This document shows, one piece after another, positions 11,345 to 19,911 of a stretch of DNA of 24,648 bases. Positions within the stretch are counted from its first letter, which is position 1; the number at the start of each line of letters is the position of its first letter. Under the pieces are notes generated by a model. It ran no database searches. It had not been told where the DNA came from and saw only the letters and a list, made by a program, of their open reading frames with translations. The translations under genes and the position numbers were made by a program. Origin of the DNA: a virus. The stretch spans positions 1 through 24,648 of IMG/VR virus record IMGVR_UViG_3300046558_000145; one strand, written 5' to 3'.

Positions 11345-13462
11345 GTGAGCGACACTCTTCCCCAGGCATCCGCGCTCGACCAGCTGCTCGAAACCCGGCT
11401 GCTGGCATGGGAGCAGGCGCACGAGCCGCAAAAGCTCAAGCTGCTCGACTGCTACGGCGACAAGCTGCGCATCCCGCGCGACACCGACACCAAGGGCACC
11501 GGCGCCGCCCGCGCCAAGACCGCTGGCGGCATCTTCGTCGGCTCGACCCGCAACAAGGTGCGCGCCGCGCGTGCCAAGATCAACGATGCCTTGTTCGGCA
11601 ACGGCAAGTTCCCGTTCGACACCAACCCGGTCAACGAGGAGTTGCGCGATTTCTCCGACACGGTCGAGGAAATCCTGACTGCCCAGCTGGAGCGGATGAA
11701 CGCCAAGGCGCTGCTGAAAAGCGGGGTCGACACGCTCGCCACCTATGGCACCGGCTTCATGTTCGGCCCGTTCGTGCGCAAGGAATGCCTGGTCGAGACC
11801 AGCGCCGACAACGCGCTCGGCTACACCGCGATCAAGGAACAGAAGTTCGAATACGACCACCCGTACTTCATGCTGGCCAATACCGCCGACGTCAGCCCCG
11901 ACCCGGAGGCGCGCAGCCTGCCCGACGGGCTGGGCCTGTTCTGGACCACCATGGAAAGCCGCCACACGGTCGAGGCGTGGAAGCAGGACAAGTCGTACAA
12001 GAACATCGACCAGGCGCTGCTGGGCGGCGGCGAGACGGGCGCCGACACCGGCTCCGACCGCCAAGGACAGTTGCGCGCCAACGTCCAGTACTGGCACAAG
12101 GGCGATCGCATCCGGGTGGCACGCTTCTTTGGCAAGGTGCCCAAGCGCACGCTGAGCGAGGCCGTGCCGATTATGGGCGAGGTCGATTCGGGCGAAATGG
12201 TGGACGCGATCATCATCATGGCAGGCGGCGTAGTGGTGAAGGCCAATGCCGCCCCGTATGGCGGCAAGAGCGCGGCGATGGCTTGCCAGTACGAGGATGA
12301 GCCGCACGAAATCTGGGGCGTGGGCGTGGCCGAGAACAACGCGCCGCACCAGAAGGTGGTGAACGCCGCGTTCCGCCTGTTCATGGAAGGCAAGGGCATG
12401 GCGCTGCTGGGGACCAAGTCGGTCGACCGCTCGGCGTTCCTGCCGGGGGAGGACTTCAAGAAGTACCCCGGCAAGGTGTACCAGATGAAGCCGAACCTGT
12501 CGCCAGAAGAGCGCCAGACCGCGATCATCGACCACAAGGAGCAGGACATTACCGGCGGCTGGCTCGACGCGATCAAGGTCAGCGAGCAGTTTTCCGACGA
12601 CGACACCGGCATCACCAAGTACACCCAGGGCGACGACAGCAGCAACCTGAACAAGACCGCGACCGGCATTTCGATGATCATGTCGGCCTCGTCGCTGCCA
12701 CTGAAGGAAGTGATCCAGAACATCGATGAGAACTGGATCGAGCCGATGATCGAGCGCCTGATCGACTGGAACCTCAAGTATCTGGAGGTGGACACCGTCG
12801 AGAAGCTGCACGGCAAGAAAACGGCCGAACTGTGGGGCCGCATCAAGCAGTTCGGCAAGTCGTCGTTCATGGAATGGCAAGCCACCGGCACCAGTTCCTT
12901 CATGCAGAAGGAAGTGCTGACCAGCAAGCTGCGCGCGTTTGCCGAGTTCGCCATGAGCAACCCGGCCACCGCGCCGCTGGTCGATGCCCGCGAATTGCTC
13001 GAACAGACTTGGGACGTGATGGAGATCGGCAAGGAATCTCCGATCCTCAAGGAAGAGGGCAGCGAACAGATTCCGCCGCAGGTCCGGCAGCAAATGCAGC
13101 AGACCGAGCAGCACGCGCAGGAGATGGAAAAGGCGCTGCACGACTTGGGCCAGCAATTCAACGAACTGCATGCCAAGGCCGAAGAGAACGCCGAGAACCG
13201 CCGCATCGAAGCCTACAAGGCCCACACCGAGCGCCTGAAGGTGATCGCGCAGTACATGACGCCGGAAATGATCGCCCAGGTGGCCAACGAGGTCGGCTTC
13301 GACATCGGCGCCGACGCCATCGCGCAGCAGCAGGAAGCGAACGCCGCTGCGGAAATGACACCGGAAGCTGCCGAGCCGCAAGCGGAAGCGATGGCTCCCG
13401 CAGGCCAGCCCGAGTCGCTGGAAGCGCTTGCACCGGCCGAGCCGATGGAGCCGCAGGCGTGA
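11345..13462 (+). CDS. Portal protein (podovirus type)
   Basis: 705 residues from a GTG start; no in-frame ATG fits better. The long portal body includes GSTRNKVRAARAKINDALFG near residues 65-85, a stretch with LATYGTGFMFGPFVRKE, and EIWGVGVAENNAPHQKVVNA near 320. The region DDDTGITKYTQGDDSSNLNK followed by TATGISMIMSASSLPLKEV is a hallmark of large portal proteins of tailed phages. The C-terminal 150 residues are coiled-coil/Gln-rich (QQMQQTEQHAQEMEKALHDL) and then Ala/Pro/Glu-rich (the barrel or crown region). It forms the dodecameric DNA channel at the capsid vertex. It overlaps the next gene as GTGA. Confidence 0.93.
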   Translation: MSDTLPQASALDQLLETRLLAWEQAHEPQKLKLLDCYGDKLRIPRDTDTKGTGAARAKTAGGIFVGSTRNKVRAARAKINDALFGNGKFPFDTNPVNEELRDFSDTVEEILTAQLERMNAKALLKSGVDTLATYGTGFMFGPFVRKECLVETSADNALGYTAIKEQKFEYDHPYFMLANTADVSPDPEARSLPDGLGLFWTTMESRHTVEAWKQDKSYKNIDQALLGGGETGADTGSDRQGQLRANVQYWHKGDRIRVARFFGKVPKRTLSEAVPIMGEVDSGEMVDAIIIMAGGVVVKANAAPYGGKSAAMACQYEDEPHEIWGVGVAENNAPHQKVVNAAFRLFMEGKGMALLGTKSVDRSAFLPGEDFKKYPGKVYQMKPNLSPEERQTAIIDHKEQDITGGWLDAIKVSEQFSDDDTGITKYTQGDDSSNLNKTATGISMIMSASSLPLKEVIQNIDENWIEPMIERLIDWNLKYLEVDTVEKLHGKKTAELWGRIKQFGKSSFMEWQATGTSSFMQKEVLTSKLRAFAEFAMSNPATAPLVDARELLEQTWDVMEIGKESPILKEEGSEQIPPQVRQQMQQTEQHAQEMEKALHDLGQQFNELHAKAEENAENRRIEAYKAHTERLKVIAQYMTPEMIAQVANEVGFDIGADAIAQQQEANAAAEMTPEAAEPQAEAMAPAGQPESLEALAPAEPMEPQA

Positions 13463-13701
13463 GCGAGCGCCTGAACCAGCTCGACCTGGCGCTGGCTGCC
13501 GCGCCGGTCTGGCCGCGCTTTGCCGCCGAGATCGCGCGCCGGGTCGATGAATTGACGCTGAAACTGATTGGCGAGAACAACGAACAGACGCGCGGCGCGA
13601 TCAAGGAACTGCGCTGCCTGATTGATTTACCGGCCGCGCTGCAAGCCGAGCGCGACCACCTAGCCGCAGCATTATCCGAGCCATCGGACGCTGCACAGTA
13701 A
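13459..13701 (+). CDS. 80-aa protein between portal and scaffold
   Basis: Begins at a GTG that overlaps the portal stop (GTGA); the frame is open far upstream but only as a shadow of the portal gene. The sequence is helical and amphipathic (LNQLDLALAAAPVWPRFAAE, IARRVDELTLKLIGENNEQT, RGAIKELRCLIDLPAALQAE). It resembles small uncharacterised proteins that follow portal genes. It might assist procapsid assembly, but there is no motif evidence. Coupled start and position support it as a gene. Confidence 0.68.
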   Translation: MSERLNQLDLALAAAPVWPRFAAEIARRVDELTLKLIGENNEQTRGAIKELRCLIDLPAALQAERDHLAAALSEPSDAAQ

Positions 13702-13747
13702 CCCCGGACTACCGCCCTATCGGACGGCCCATGTAGGAGAGTAACAA

Positions 13748-14536
13748 ATGTCGGAATTATCACCGGAGGAATACCAGAAGCAGTACTACGCAGCAGCGGC
13801 AGAACTGGAAGCGGCGGCAGCGGGCAAGCCCGTTACCACTACCGAGCCGGTCAAGGAAGAACCTGCGAAGCAGGAAGACGCCAAGACCGAACCAGCAGCC
13901 AAGGCTGAAGCAACGACGGACAGCACGAACGATGCCCCGGCCGAAACGCTCGCAGAAATGCGTGCCCGGCTGGAGAAAGCCGAAAAAGCGCTCAAGGACA
14001 CCCAAGCATGGGGCACCAAGAACGCGCAGCGGCTGGCGGAAATCGAGCGTGAGCGGGCGCAGCAGCAGCGCGAAGCGAGCAAGCCGGCCATTCTGGCAGA
14101 ACAGCCGGAACTGGAGCAGGCGATCCGCTACGTGGCAGGCGACCCGGCACCGCAGCAGGCGGCAGCAGCGGCGCACCAGAACTGGATGCAGACCATCGAA
14201 GCGGCCCATCCGGGCATCTTCGCGGCCGATGCAGACCCGGAACTGGTGGAGGCGCTGGTGGCCAAGCGCGATGCGGCCGGCGATGCGTGGAGCGATCCAC
14301 TGGTGGCAATCCGTGACATTACGGCAGAAAAACTGGCCCATGCAGAGCGCCAGATTGGCAAGCGGTTTGCCATCGAAAGCGCGAAACAGGCCGAAAAGAA
14401 CGCGATGAGCGTCCCGGCGGCAGGGGGAGGCGCGGCACGCACCGCACCCGACCCGGCCAAAGACGAAGTGAATCGCATCAAGAACATGTCCCCAGCCGAG
14501 TTCGCAAAAGAGCGGGCGCGGGTGCTGGGGTACTAA
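13748..14536 (+). CDS. Capsid scaffolding protein
   Basis: 262 residues, with GGAG upstream. An N-terminal helix (SPEEYQKQYYAAAAELEAAA) leads to a long Ala/Glu/Lys/Thr/Pro-rich disordered part (about 28-70), then a coiled coil (AEMRARLEKAEKALKDTQAW, GTKNAQRLAEIERERAQQQR). A helical domain (MQTIEAAHPGIFAADADPEL) follows. The C-terminus is basic and helical (NRIKNMSPAEFAKERARVLG), the typical capsid-binding end of scaffolding proteins. It lies immediately before the major capsid gene, as expected. Assigned from composition, domain order and synteny. Confidence 0.85.
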   Translation: MSELSPEEYQKQYYAAAAELEAAAAGKPVTTTEPVKEEPAKQEDAKTEPAAKAEATTDSTNDAPAETLAEMRARLEKAEKALKDTQAWGTKNAQRLAEIERERAQQQREASKPAILAEQPELEQAIRYVAGDPAPQQAAAAAHQNWMQTIEAAHPGIFAADADPELVEALVAKRDAAGDAWSDPLVAIRDITAEKLAHAERQIGKRFAIESAKQAEKNAMSVPAAGGGAARTAPDPAKDEVNRIKNMSPAEFAKERARVLGY

Positions 14537-14554
14537 CCCGATAGGAGCAACATC

Positions 14555-15541
14555 ATGGCACAAACCGGCCTCGCACAAGTCCCACCAGGCGTCGCAGCCT
14601 TTTACGACCGCAACCTGCTCGAACGCGCGCAGCCAGCGGATGTCCACGGCCGCTTCGGCCAGAAACGCCCGATTGCCCAGCGCAACGGCAACCAGATCAA
14701 ATTCCGCCGTTACTCGCAACTGGCGGTGGCCACCACGCCGCTGACCGAAGGCGTGACCCCGACCGGCTCGCAACTGGCGGTCACCGACATCACTGCTACC
14801 CTGGCGCAGTACGGCGACTTCATCCAGTTGTCCGATATGGTCTCGATGACCAACCAGGACCCGGTGGTCACCGAAGCCACCGATGTGCTGGGCGACCAGG
14901 CTGGCACCACCATCGACCAGATCCGCCGGGACGTGCTGGTCGCAGGAACCAACGTGGCCTACGCCGGCGCGGCCTCCACCCGCGCCGGGCTGGTCACCAA
15001 GATCGCTGCCGCCGATCTGGACAAGGCGATCCGCTTCCTGAAGAACCAGAACGCCAAGTTCATCAAGACCATGATCGGCTCGTCCGATGGCGTCGGCACC
15101 GGCGCGGTGCGCAAGGCCTACATCGCGCTGGTGCACCCGGACGTCGAGTACGACCTGGAGCAGATCACCGGCTATCGCGCGGTGTCGGACTACGGCTCGC
15201 AGGAAGGCGTGATCGAGGATGAGATCGGCGCGTACAAGAACATCCGTTTCGTCACCTCGACCAACTGCAAAGTGTTCGCCGACGCCACCACGGTGCTGAC
15301 CGCCGGCTTCAAGGGCGTCACCAAGAATGACGTGTACGCCACGCTGATCTTCGCCGACAACGCCTACGGCGTCTGCCCGCTGTCTGGTCAGGCGATGAAC
15401 ACCTACGTCAAGGCGCTCGGTTCGGCCGGCACCGCTGACCCGCTGGAGCAGCGCTCGACGGTGGGATGGAAAGCGACCACCACCACGCAGATTCTGAACC
15501 AGGCGTGGATGATTCGCATCGAGACCCTGGCAACGGCGTAA
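14555..15541 (+). CDS. Major capsid protein, N4-gp56 family
   Basis: 328 residues; AGGAG (14543-14547) precedes the ATG. The family pattern is clear: GRFGQKRPIAQRNGNQIKFR, RYSQLAVATTPLTEGVTPTG, TDITATLAQYGDFIQLSDMV, and DQAGTTIDQIRRDVLVAGTN. The P-domain-like middle contains KAYIALVHPDVEYDLEQITG and the C-terminus SGQAMNTYVKALGSAGTADP followed by STVGWKATTTTQILNQAWM. It has the HK97-type fold in this family and builds the icosahedral shell. It is followed at 12 bases by a strong terminator, suggesting that abundant capsid transcripts end here. Confidence 0.95.
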   Translation: MAQTGLAQVPPGVAAFYDRNLLERAQPADVHGRFGQKRPIAQRNGNQIKFRRYSQLAVATTPLTEGVTPTGSQLAVTDITATLAQYGDFIQLSDMVSMTNQDPVVTEATDVLGDQAGTTIDQIRRDVLVAGTNVAYAGAASTRAGLVTKIAAADLDKAIRFLKNQNAKFIKTMIGSSDGVGTGAVRKAYIALVHPDVEYDLEQITGYRAVSDYGSQEGVIEDEIGAYKNIRFVTSTNCKVFADATTVLTAGFKGVTKNDVYATLIFADNAYGVCPLSGQAMNTYVKALGSAGTADPLEQRSTVGWKATTTTQILNQAWMIRIETLATA

Positions 15542-15552
15542 TGCCAGCCAAG

Positions 15553-15581
15553 CAGGCCCGGTTCGCGCCGGGCCTGTTTTT
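15553..15581 (+). terminator. Rho-independent terminator after the major capsid gene
   Basis: A perfect 9-bp stem, CAGGCCCGG (15553-15561) with CCGGGCCTG (15568-15576), has a TTCGCG loop and is followed by TTTTT (15577-15581). It is the strongest hairpin-T element seen in the window. Only 17 bases separate it from the next gene, so downstream tail genes are read by leak-through or antitermination. Confidence 0.93.
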
Positions 15582-15598
15582 AACGTGGAGAACAAAAG

Positions 15599-15820
15599 AT
15601 GGCCAAATCCGAACTCAAGCAATACAAGATCACCTTTCACGGGGAAGGTGGCGATATCGAGATCGCGCACAACTACAAGCTGAACCTGTACAAGCGCAAC
15701 GTCGAAACCACCATCGACGAACACTACCTGTCCGTGCTGAAGGACGCCGTGGTCAAGACCGTGGTCGACGGCAAGCCGGTATCGATCCCGATGTACAACT
15801 ATACCGTCGAGCCGATCTAA
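15599..15820 (+). CDS. Small protein of the capsid/connector region
   Basis: 73 residues; GGAG (15587-15590) is the ribosome-binding site. Beta-rich with many Lys/Tyr residues (ELKQYKITFHGEGGDIEIAH, NYKLNLYKRNVETTIDEHYL, KPVSIPMYNYTVEPI). Genes of this size lie after N4-gp56-type capsids in other phages as I recall them. It could be a head-completion or decoration protein, but no function is established. The stop is directly followed by the ATG of the next gene. Confidence 0.72.
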   Translation: MAKSELKQYKITFHGEGGDIEIAHNYKLNLYKRNVETTIDEHYLSVLKDAVVKTVVDGKPVSIPMYNYTVEPI

Positions 15821-16477
15821 ATGACCACCGCCTGGACGCTGCCCACGACCGATATCCTGACCGACGCGCTGGAACTGATCGGCCAGCTCGGCGCAGGACA
15901 GACCGCGTCGGCGGAGGATTACGACGTCTGCAACCGGGCGCTGCAAAACATCCTCAAGGAACTGCCGCTGCACGGCTACACCTGGCCGAAGATCACCGCC
16001 CCGCGCGCCGCGCTGGCGTGGTCGGCGCTGCTACCGGGACAGGTATCGCTGCCGGCCGACTACTACGGGTCGCCGGTGGTCACGTTCGCGCAGGCCTCAA
16101 GCGATATCGCCCTGCACATCATCAGCAAGGCCGCGTACGAGGCAATTCCGCAGCAGTCCGCGACCGCGACCTATCCAACGCACCTGTACATCGCTCCGAA
16201 CAACATCGGCTATCTGTGGCCGGTGCCAACCGTCGATCCCGGCCTGTCGATCACCTACCAGGCGATTGCCAGCGACGCCGAGCTGGACATGACGCCGGAC
16301 GTGGCGCAGACCTGGATCGGCGGGCTGGGCTTGTGGGTCGCGTATGAAATCTGCCCGAAATTCGGGGTCGACCTGGCCACCCGCGCCGACATCGAGAAGC
16401 GCTTCCTGATGCGGCGCGCGCTGATGCTGAAAAACGCGGCCGAAACCGCGCCGATCTGCTTCGGGGTGGCCGAGTAA
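15821..16477 (+). CDS. P22 gp4-like tail adaptor / head-completion protein
   Basis: 218 residues, starting at the base after the previous stop. The N-terminal helices (TDILTDALELIGQLGAGQTA, SAEDYDVCNRALQNILKELP) and the middle (LPADYYGSPVVTFAQASSDI, YPTHLYIAPNNIGYLWPVPT) are those of the gp4-like adaptor that docks under the portal in P22-type phages. A long C-terminal helix (KRFLMRRALMLKNAAETAPI) completes it. It has one base of overlap with the gp10-like gene. P22 gp4 also has reported lysozyme activity; no such active site is claimed here. Confidence 0.83.
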   Translation: MTTAWTLPTTDILTDALELIGQLGAGQTASAEDYDVCNRALQNILKELPLHGYTWPKITAPRAALAWSALLPGQVSLPADYYGSPVVTFAQASSDIALHIISKAAYEAIPQQSATATYPTHLYIAPNNIGYLWPVPTVDPGLSITYQAIASDAELDMTPDVAQTWIGGLGLWVAYEICPKFGVDLATRADIEKRFLMRRALMLKNAAETAPICFGVAE

Positions 16478-17892
16478 TGGCGCGCATTTCGCTGCTGTCG
16501 GCGTCCTACAGCGCGCGCAGCCTGATTGCGTCGGCGCAGCGCTGCGTGAACCTGTACCCGGAAGCGAATCCGCCCGATGCGGCCGCCCCGACCACGTTCT
16601 ATAGCACCCCTGGCCGCACGCTGTGGAGCACGCTCCCCGGTGCCGGCGGCGTGCGCTGCCTGTACGAAGCCTCGAATGGCGACCTGTACGGCGTGCGCGG
16701 TGCCGAACTGTACCGCTACGACGGCGCGGCGTGGATACTGACCGCTGCGCTGGTGTCCTCGACTGGCCCGGTCTACGCGGCTGACAACGGCATCGATGCG
16801 GTGTTCACCGACGGCACGCTGACCGCGCCCACGGTGAAGCTGGCCACGCATGTGGTCGGGTACATGGCCGGGCCGGGCTGGTATGGGTCCGATTTCGTCG
16901 ACTTCCTGAACGGCTTTTTCATCTTCAACCGCCCCGGCACCCAGCAGTTCTACATTTCGGGCGCGCTCGACACCACGCTCGACGCGCTCGACTTCGCCTC
17001 GGCCGAGTCGGTGCCCGACAACTTGGTGCGCCACCTCAAGGACCACAACGACTTGATCTTGTTCGGCGCGAAGTCGACCGAAGTGTTCAGCTTTGGCGGC
17101 GCGGCCGACTTCCCGCTGGAGCGGATTTCCGGTGCCACCATGGAAGTGGGCTGTGCGGCCAAGCATTCGCCGTGCCGGATGGACAACAGCGTGTTCTGGC
17201 TCGGGGCCGACGAGCGCGGCGACGCGATGGTGTGGAAGATGCAGGGCTACCAGCCGCAGCGGATCAGCACCCACGCGCTGGAAGGCGAAATGCGGGCCTA
17301 TGCGCGGATCGACGACGCGCAGGGCTTCTCGTACCAGATGGACGGCCATTCGTGGTATCAGCTGACCTTTCCCAGCGAGGGGAAAACGTGGGTGTATGAC
17401 GCCGCCACCGCCCAGTGGCACGAACGCGCCTGGCGGACCCCGGCCAACCAACTCACCCGCGTGCGCGACAACTGCCACGTGTTCCACCAGCGCCAGCACT
17501 TGGTGGGCGACTGGGAGAACGGCAACGTGTACCGGCTCGACCTCGACGCCTACACCGACGACGGCCAGCCGATCCCGCGCATCAAGGCGTTCCAGCATAT
17601 GACCGCCGACGGCGCGCGCCAGTGCTTCGACAAGCTGACCTTGGACATGGAAGCCGGGATCAGCCCGACCGGCACCGATGCGCAAATTTACCTGCGCTGG
17701 TCCGACGACGGCGGCAAGACGTGGAGCAACATGCTGACCACCTCGCTCGGCACCACCGGGCGCTACAAGCACAAGCCGACCTTCAACCGGCTCGGCATGG
17801 GGCGCGACCGGGTGTTCGAGGTATCCACCACGGCCAACGCCAAGATCGTGCTGCAAGGCGCGTTCCTCGATGCGCGGCGGGGCACCTCATGA
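16477..17892 (+). CDS. P22 gp10-like DNA-stabilisation tail protein
   Basis: 471 residues, the length of P22 gp10. It starts SLLSASYSARSLIASAQRCV followed by NLYPEANPPDA, the family's characteristic N-terminus. TTFYSTPGRTLWSTLPGAGG and repeated beta-propeller-like strands follow (DLYGVRGAELYRYDGAAW; SVFWLGADERGDAMVWKMQG; WVYDAATAQWHERAW; NGNVYRLDLDAYTDDGQPI). The C-terminal domain (AQIYLRWSDDGGKTWSNML) resembles a beta-sandwich. gp10 forms the hub that plugs the channel after packaging. Overlaps its neighbours on both sides. Confidence 0.9.
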   Translation: MARISLLSASYSARSLIASAQRCVNLYPEANPPDAAAPTTFYSTPGRTLWSTLPGAGGVRCLYEASNGDLYGVRGAELYRYDGAAWILTAALVSSTGPVYAADNGIDAVFTDGTLTAPTVKLATHVVGYMAGPGWYGSDFVDFLNGFFIFNRPGTQQFYISGALDTTLDALDFASAESVPDNLVRHLKDHNDLILFGAKSTEVFSFGGAADFPLERISGATMEVGCAAKHSPCRMDNSVFWLGADERGDAMVWKMQGYQPQRISTHALEGEMRAYARIDDAQGFSYQMDGHSWYQLTFPSEGKTWVYDAATAQWHERAWRTPANQLTRVRDNCHVFHQRQHLVGDWENGNVYRLDLDAYTDDGQPIPRIKAFQHMTADGARQCFDKLTLDMEAGISPTGTDAQIYLRWSDDGGKTWSNMLTTSLGTTGRYKHKPTFNRLGMGRDRVFEVSTTANAKIVLQGAFLDARRGTS

Positions 17893-18320
17893 GCGTGGTC
17901 AAGCTCGACATCTCAGGCCTGCTGGCGCTCGGCTTCGACCGGGTGCAGGCCGACGCGCTGCTGCATCTGCTGCGCCAGATCGGCGCCGAGACCGGCGGCG
18001 TCACGCTGCCCGAGCTTGCCGGGATGACGGCGATTGACGCGGACACGAACGCGTCGCCTGCCGCACTGGCCGAGCTGCGCAAGGAGGTCGAGACGCTCAA
18101 GATCGTGATCGACAACCGCGCCGTGGAAGCCGAGAACGCCAAGCGCATCGATCAGCTAGCCGCACAAGTGGAACTGCTCGCCGCTGGCGCACACGTGGCC
18201 GAACTGGAAAAGCAGGTCGCGCAACTGACGGCGCAGATCGAGGCAATCGCCGCCAATGCGCAACTGGCAGAACTGGCCAAGCAGGTGCAATCGGTCGAAC
18301 TGGCGCAGGTATTCCAATAA
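17889..18320 (+). CDS. Coiled-coil protein after the tail hub
   Basis: 143 residues. ATG 17889 overlaps the gp10-like stop (ATGA); the longer open frame upstream is shadow. The N-terminal 45 residues are globular (KLDISGLLALGFDRVQADAL). Residues about 60-140 are a long Ala/Leu heptad coiled coil (ELRKEVETLKIVIDNRAVEA, RIDQLAAQVELLAAGAHVAE, LEKQVAQLTAQIEAIAANAQ). It probably forms a trimeric or dimeric rod, perhaps a tail needle or a fibre connector analogous in position to P22 gp26. There is no sequence proof of that. Confidence 0.7.
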   Translation: MSVVKLDISGLLALGFDRVQADALLHLLRQIGAETGGVTLPELAGMTAIDADTNASPAALAELRKEVETLKIVIDNRAVEAENAKRIDQLAAQVELLAAGAHVAELEKQVAQLTAQIEAIAANAQLAELAKQVQSVELAQVFQ

Positions 18321-18333
18321 CCAAGGACACACA

Positions 18334-18654
18334 ATGGCAATTTCCACTTACATCAACGACGGCGCCACCCTGACCGCCACGCTCGACCCGCAAGGCACGG
18401 TGGTCGCGGCCAATACCGTGCGCATCATCAAGAGCGCCACCCTGGTCAATACCACCGGAGCGCCGGTCGCATGCACGGTGTCGTTCGTGGATGCGGCGGC
18501 CGGCGTGCATCCGAAGATCAGCGCGCGGTCGCTGGCGGCGGGCGAGTCGTACAACTGCCCCGAGCTGATCGGCAAGGGGCTGAAGGCGGGCGGCGTGGTC
18601 AAGGCTTCCGGGCTGGGCGTGGCGTTCGACTACACCGCGACGGACATCGTCTGA
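18334..18654 (+). CDS. Small beta-sandwich virion-region protein
   Basis: 106 residues; AAGGA (18323-18327) precedes ATG 18334. Strands alternate: TYINDGATLTATLDPQGTVV, NTVRIIKSATLVNTTGAPVA, CTVSFVDAAAGVHPKISARS. It ends GVAFDYTATDIV. The pattern fits a compact immunoglobulin-like or jelly-roll fold, as in decoration or tail accessory proteins. It has a one-base overlap with the next gene. No named family recognised. Confidence 0.7.
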   Translation: MAISTYINDGATLTATLDPQGTVVAANTVRIIKSATLVNTTGAPVACTVSFVDAAAGVHPKISARSLAAGESYNCPELIGKGLKAGGVVKASGLGVAFDYTATDIV

Positions 18655-19130
18655 TGCAGCTCGTTGCCGCCCCCGCTCTGACGCCGCAGCAAGTGGCGGC
18701 GTTCCGCGCCGAGCTGTCGGCCTTGCCGCAGGTTGAGCCGCTGACCGACCACTATTTCATCCCGCAGGACGACGGCAGCTTCCTGTATTGCCGCCGGGTG
18801 GCGCGCGCCAAGGATGTCGCCACCTTGGGGCGGGTCCACAAGCAGGAGCATTTCTACATCGTCGCCTCCGGCTGTATCGGCATCCGGGGCGAGCACCAGA
18901 CCGTGATCCACCATGCGGGCGACGTGATCGTGTCGAAACCGGGCACCCAGCGGCTGGTGGTGGCGCTGGAGGACGCGGTGACGATCACCATGCACCGGGT
19001 GGCGAGCATGGACTTGGCGGCGGTCGAGCGCGAACTGTGCGAGGACGACGCCGCATCGAATTACGGCCCCAGCAACAAGGTCAAGCCGGGAGTGCTGACA
19101 TACAGCACGTTTGAAAGGATCGGATCATGA
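18654..19130 (+). CDS. Cupin-fold phage protein
   Basis: 158 residues. ATG 18654 overlaps the last base of the previous stop. The middle, about 55-115, reads as a double-stranded beta-helix: RVHKQEHFYIVASGCIGIRG, then EHQTVIHHAGDVIVSKPGTQ, then RLVVALEDAVTITMHRV. The H-x-x-E-H-F element followed by H-H-x-G-D is a cupin layout (metal-ligand-like His/Glu positions). Cupins range from enzymes to binding domains. In this virion cassette a structural or glycan-related role is as likely as catalysis. Overlaps the ejection gene as ATGA. Confidence 0.72.
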   Translation: MQLVAAPALTPQQVAAFRAELSALPQVEPLTDHYFIPQDDGSFLYCRRVARAKDVATLGRVHKQEHFYIVASGCIGIRGEHQTVIHHAGDVIVSKPGTQRLVVALEDAVTITMHRVASMDLAAVERELCEDDAASNYGPSNKVKPGVLTYSTFERIGS

Positions 19131-19900
19131 CTTTCTGGGTAGCAGGGGCGGCCATTGGCGGGGCGGTGCTGAACGGCGCGATTTCGAGCCACAACACCAA
19201 CAAGGCCATCGATGCGCAGATGGACGCGACACGCGAGTCCAACGCAGCGAATTTGCAGGCGCAGCGCGAGGCGCAGGAGTTCCAGCAGAAGCAGCTGGAC
19301 CAGGCGCGCGCCGATAATGCGCCATGGCGTGAACAGGGAGTCACCGCGCTCAACAAGCTGGCCGGGATGCGCGACTTCAGCGGGGCCGACCTCACCTCCG
19401 AGCCGGGCTACCAGTTCGGGCTGTCGGAGGGCATGAAGGGGCTGACCAATTCGGCGGCGGCGCGCGGCGGCCTGCTGTCCGGGGCCGCGCTGAAGGCGTC
19501 GACCCGCTACGCGCAGGACTACGCCGGCACAAAGTTTGGCGATGCGTTCGGGCGCGACGCGATCAACAAGAACCGGCTGGCCACCTTGGCCGGGATCGGG
19601 CAGACCGCAGCGGGCACCATGACGCAGGCGGGCTTGCAGACCGGTGCCAACGTTGGCACCGGTCTGCTGGCGACCGGTGCCCGGATCGGCGACAACGCGC
19701 TCGGGGCGGGGAATGCGCGGGCCTCCGGCTATCTCGCACAAGGCAACGCGCTGACCAGCGCGCTGAACCAAGGTGCCAGCGCGTGGAATCAGTACAACCG
19801 GCCGATTGCGACCGGTGGTAACGGCCTGAGCTACGGCAACCAGTTCAGCGGCGGCAATGACGGCTGGACCCTGCCCTCCGGCGAAAGCCTCGGCACCTGA
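19127..19900 (+). CDS. P22 gp7-like DNA-ejection (internal virion) protein
   Basis: 257 residues, coupled to the cupin gene. The hydrophobic N-terminus (MTFWVAGAAIGGAVLNGAIS) is followed by a Gln-rich coil (NAANLQAQREAQEFQQKQLD, QARADNAPWREQGV). A Gly/Ala-rich part follows (GYQFGLSEGMKGLTNSAAAR, GGLLSGAALKASTRYAQDYA). This is the classical layout of P22 gp7-like ejection proteins: PWREQGVTAL..L, then PGYQFGL.EG, then GGL.SG..LKA. They leave the particle with the DNA and cross the envelope. Family assignment is confident. Confidence 0.87.
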   Translation: MTFWVAGAAIGGAVLNGAISSHNTNKAIDAQMDATRESNAANLQAQREAQEFQQKQLDQARADNAPWREQGVTALNKLAGMRDFSGADLTSEPGYQFGLSEGMKGLTNSAAARGGLLSGAALKASTRYAQDYAGTKFGDAFGRDAINKNRLATLAGIGQTAAGTMTQAGLQTGANVGTGLLATGARIGDNALGAGNARASGYLAQGNALTSALNQGASAWNQYNRPIATGGNGLSYGNQFSGGNDGWTLPSGESLGT

Positions 19901-19911
19901 AAGGACGAACC

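Noticed and set aside
11282-13381. Long - strand open frame of 699 codons opposite the portal
   Set aside because: The + strand encodes a clear portal protein. The - frame is a codon-bias shadow without ribosome-binding site or family pattern.
13760-15973. Long - strand open frame of 737 codons opposite scaffold and capsid
   Set aside because: It is the complement of recognisable scaffold and N4-gp56 capsid genes. Such frames arise in GC-rich DNA and the protein is Arg/His/Leu-rich with no motif.
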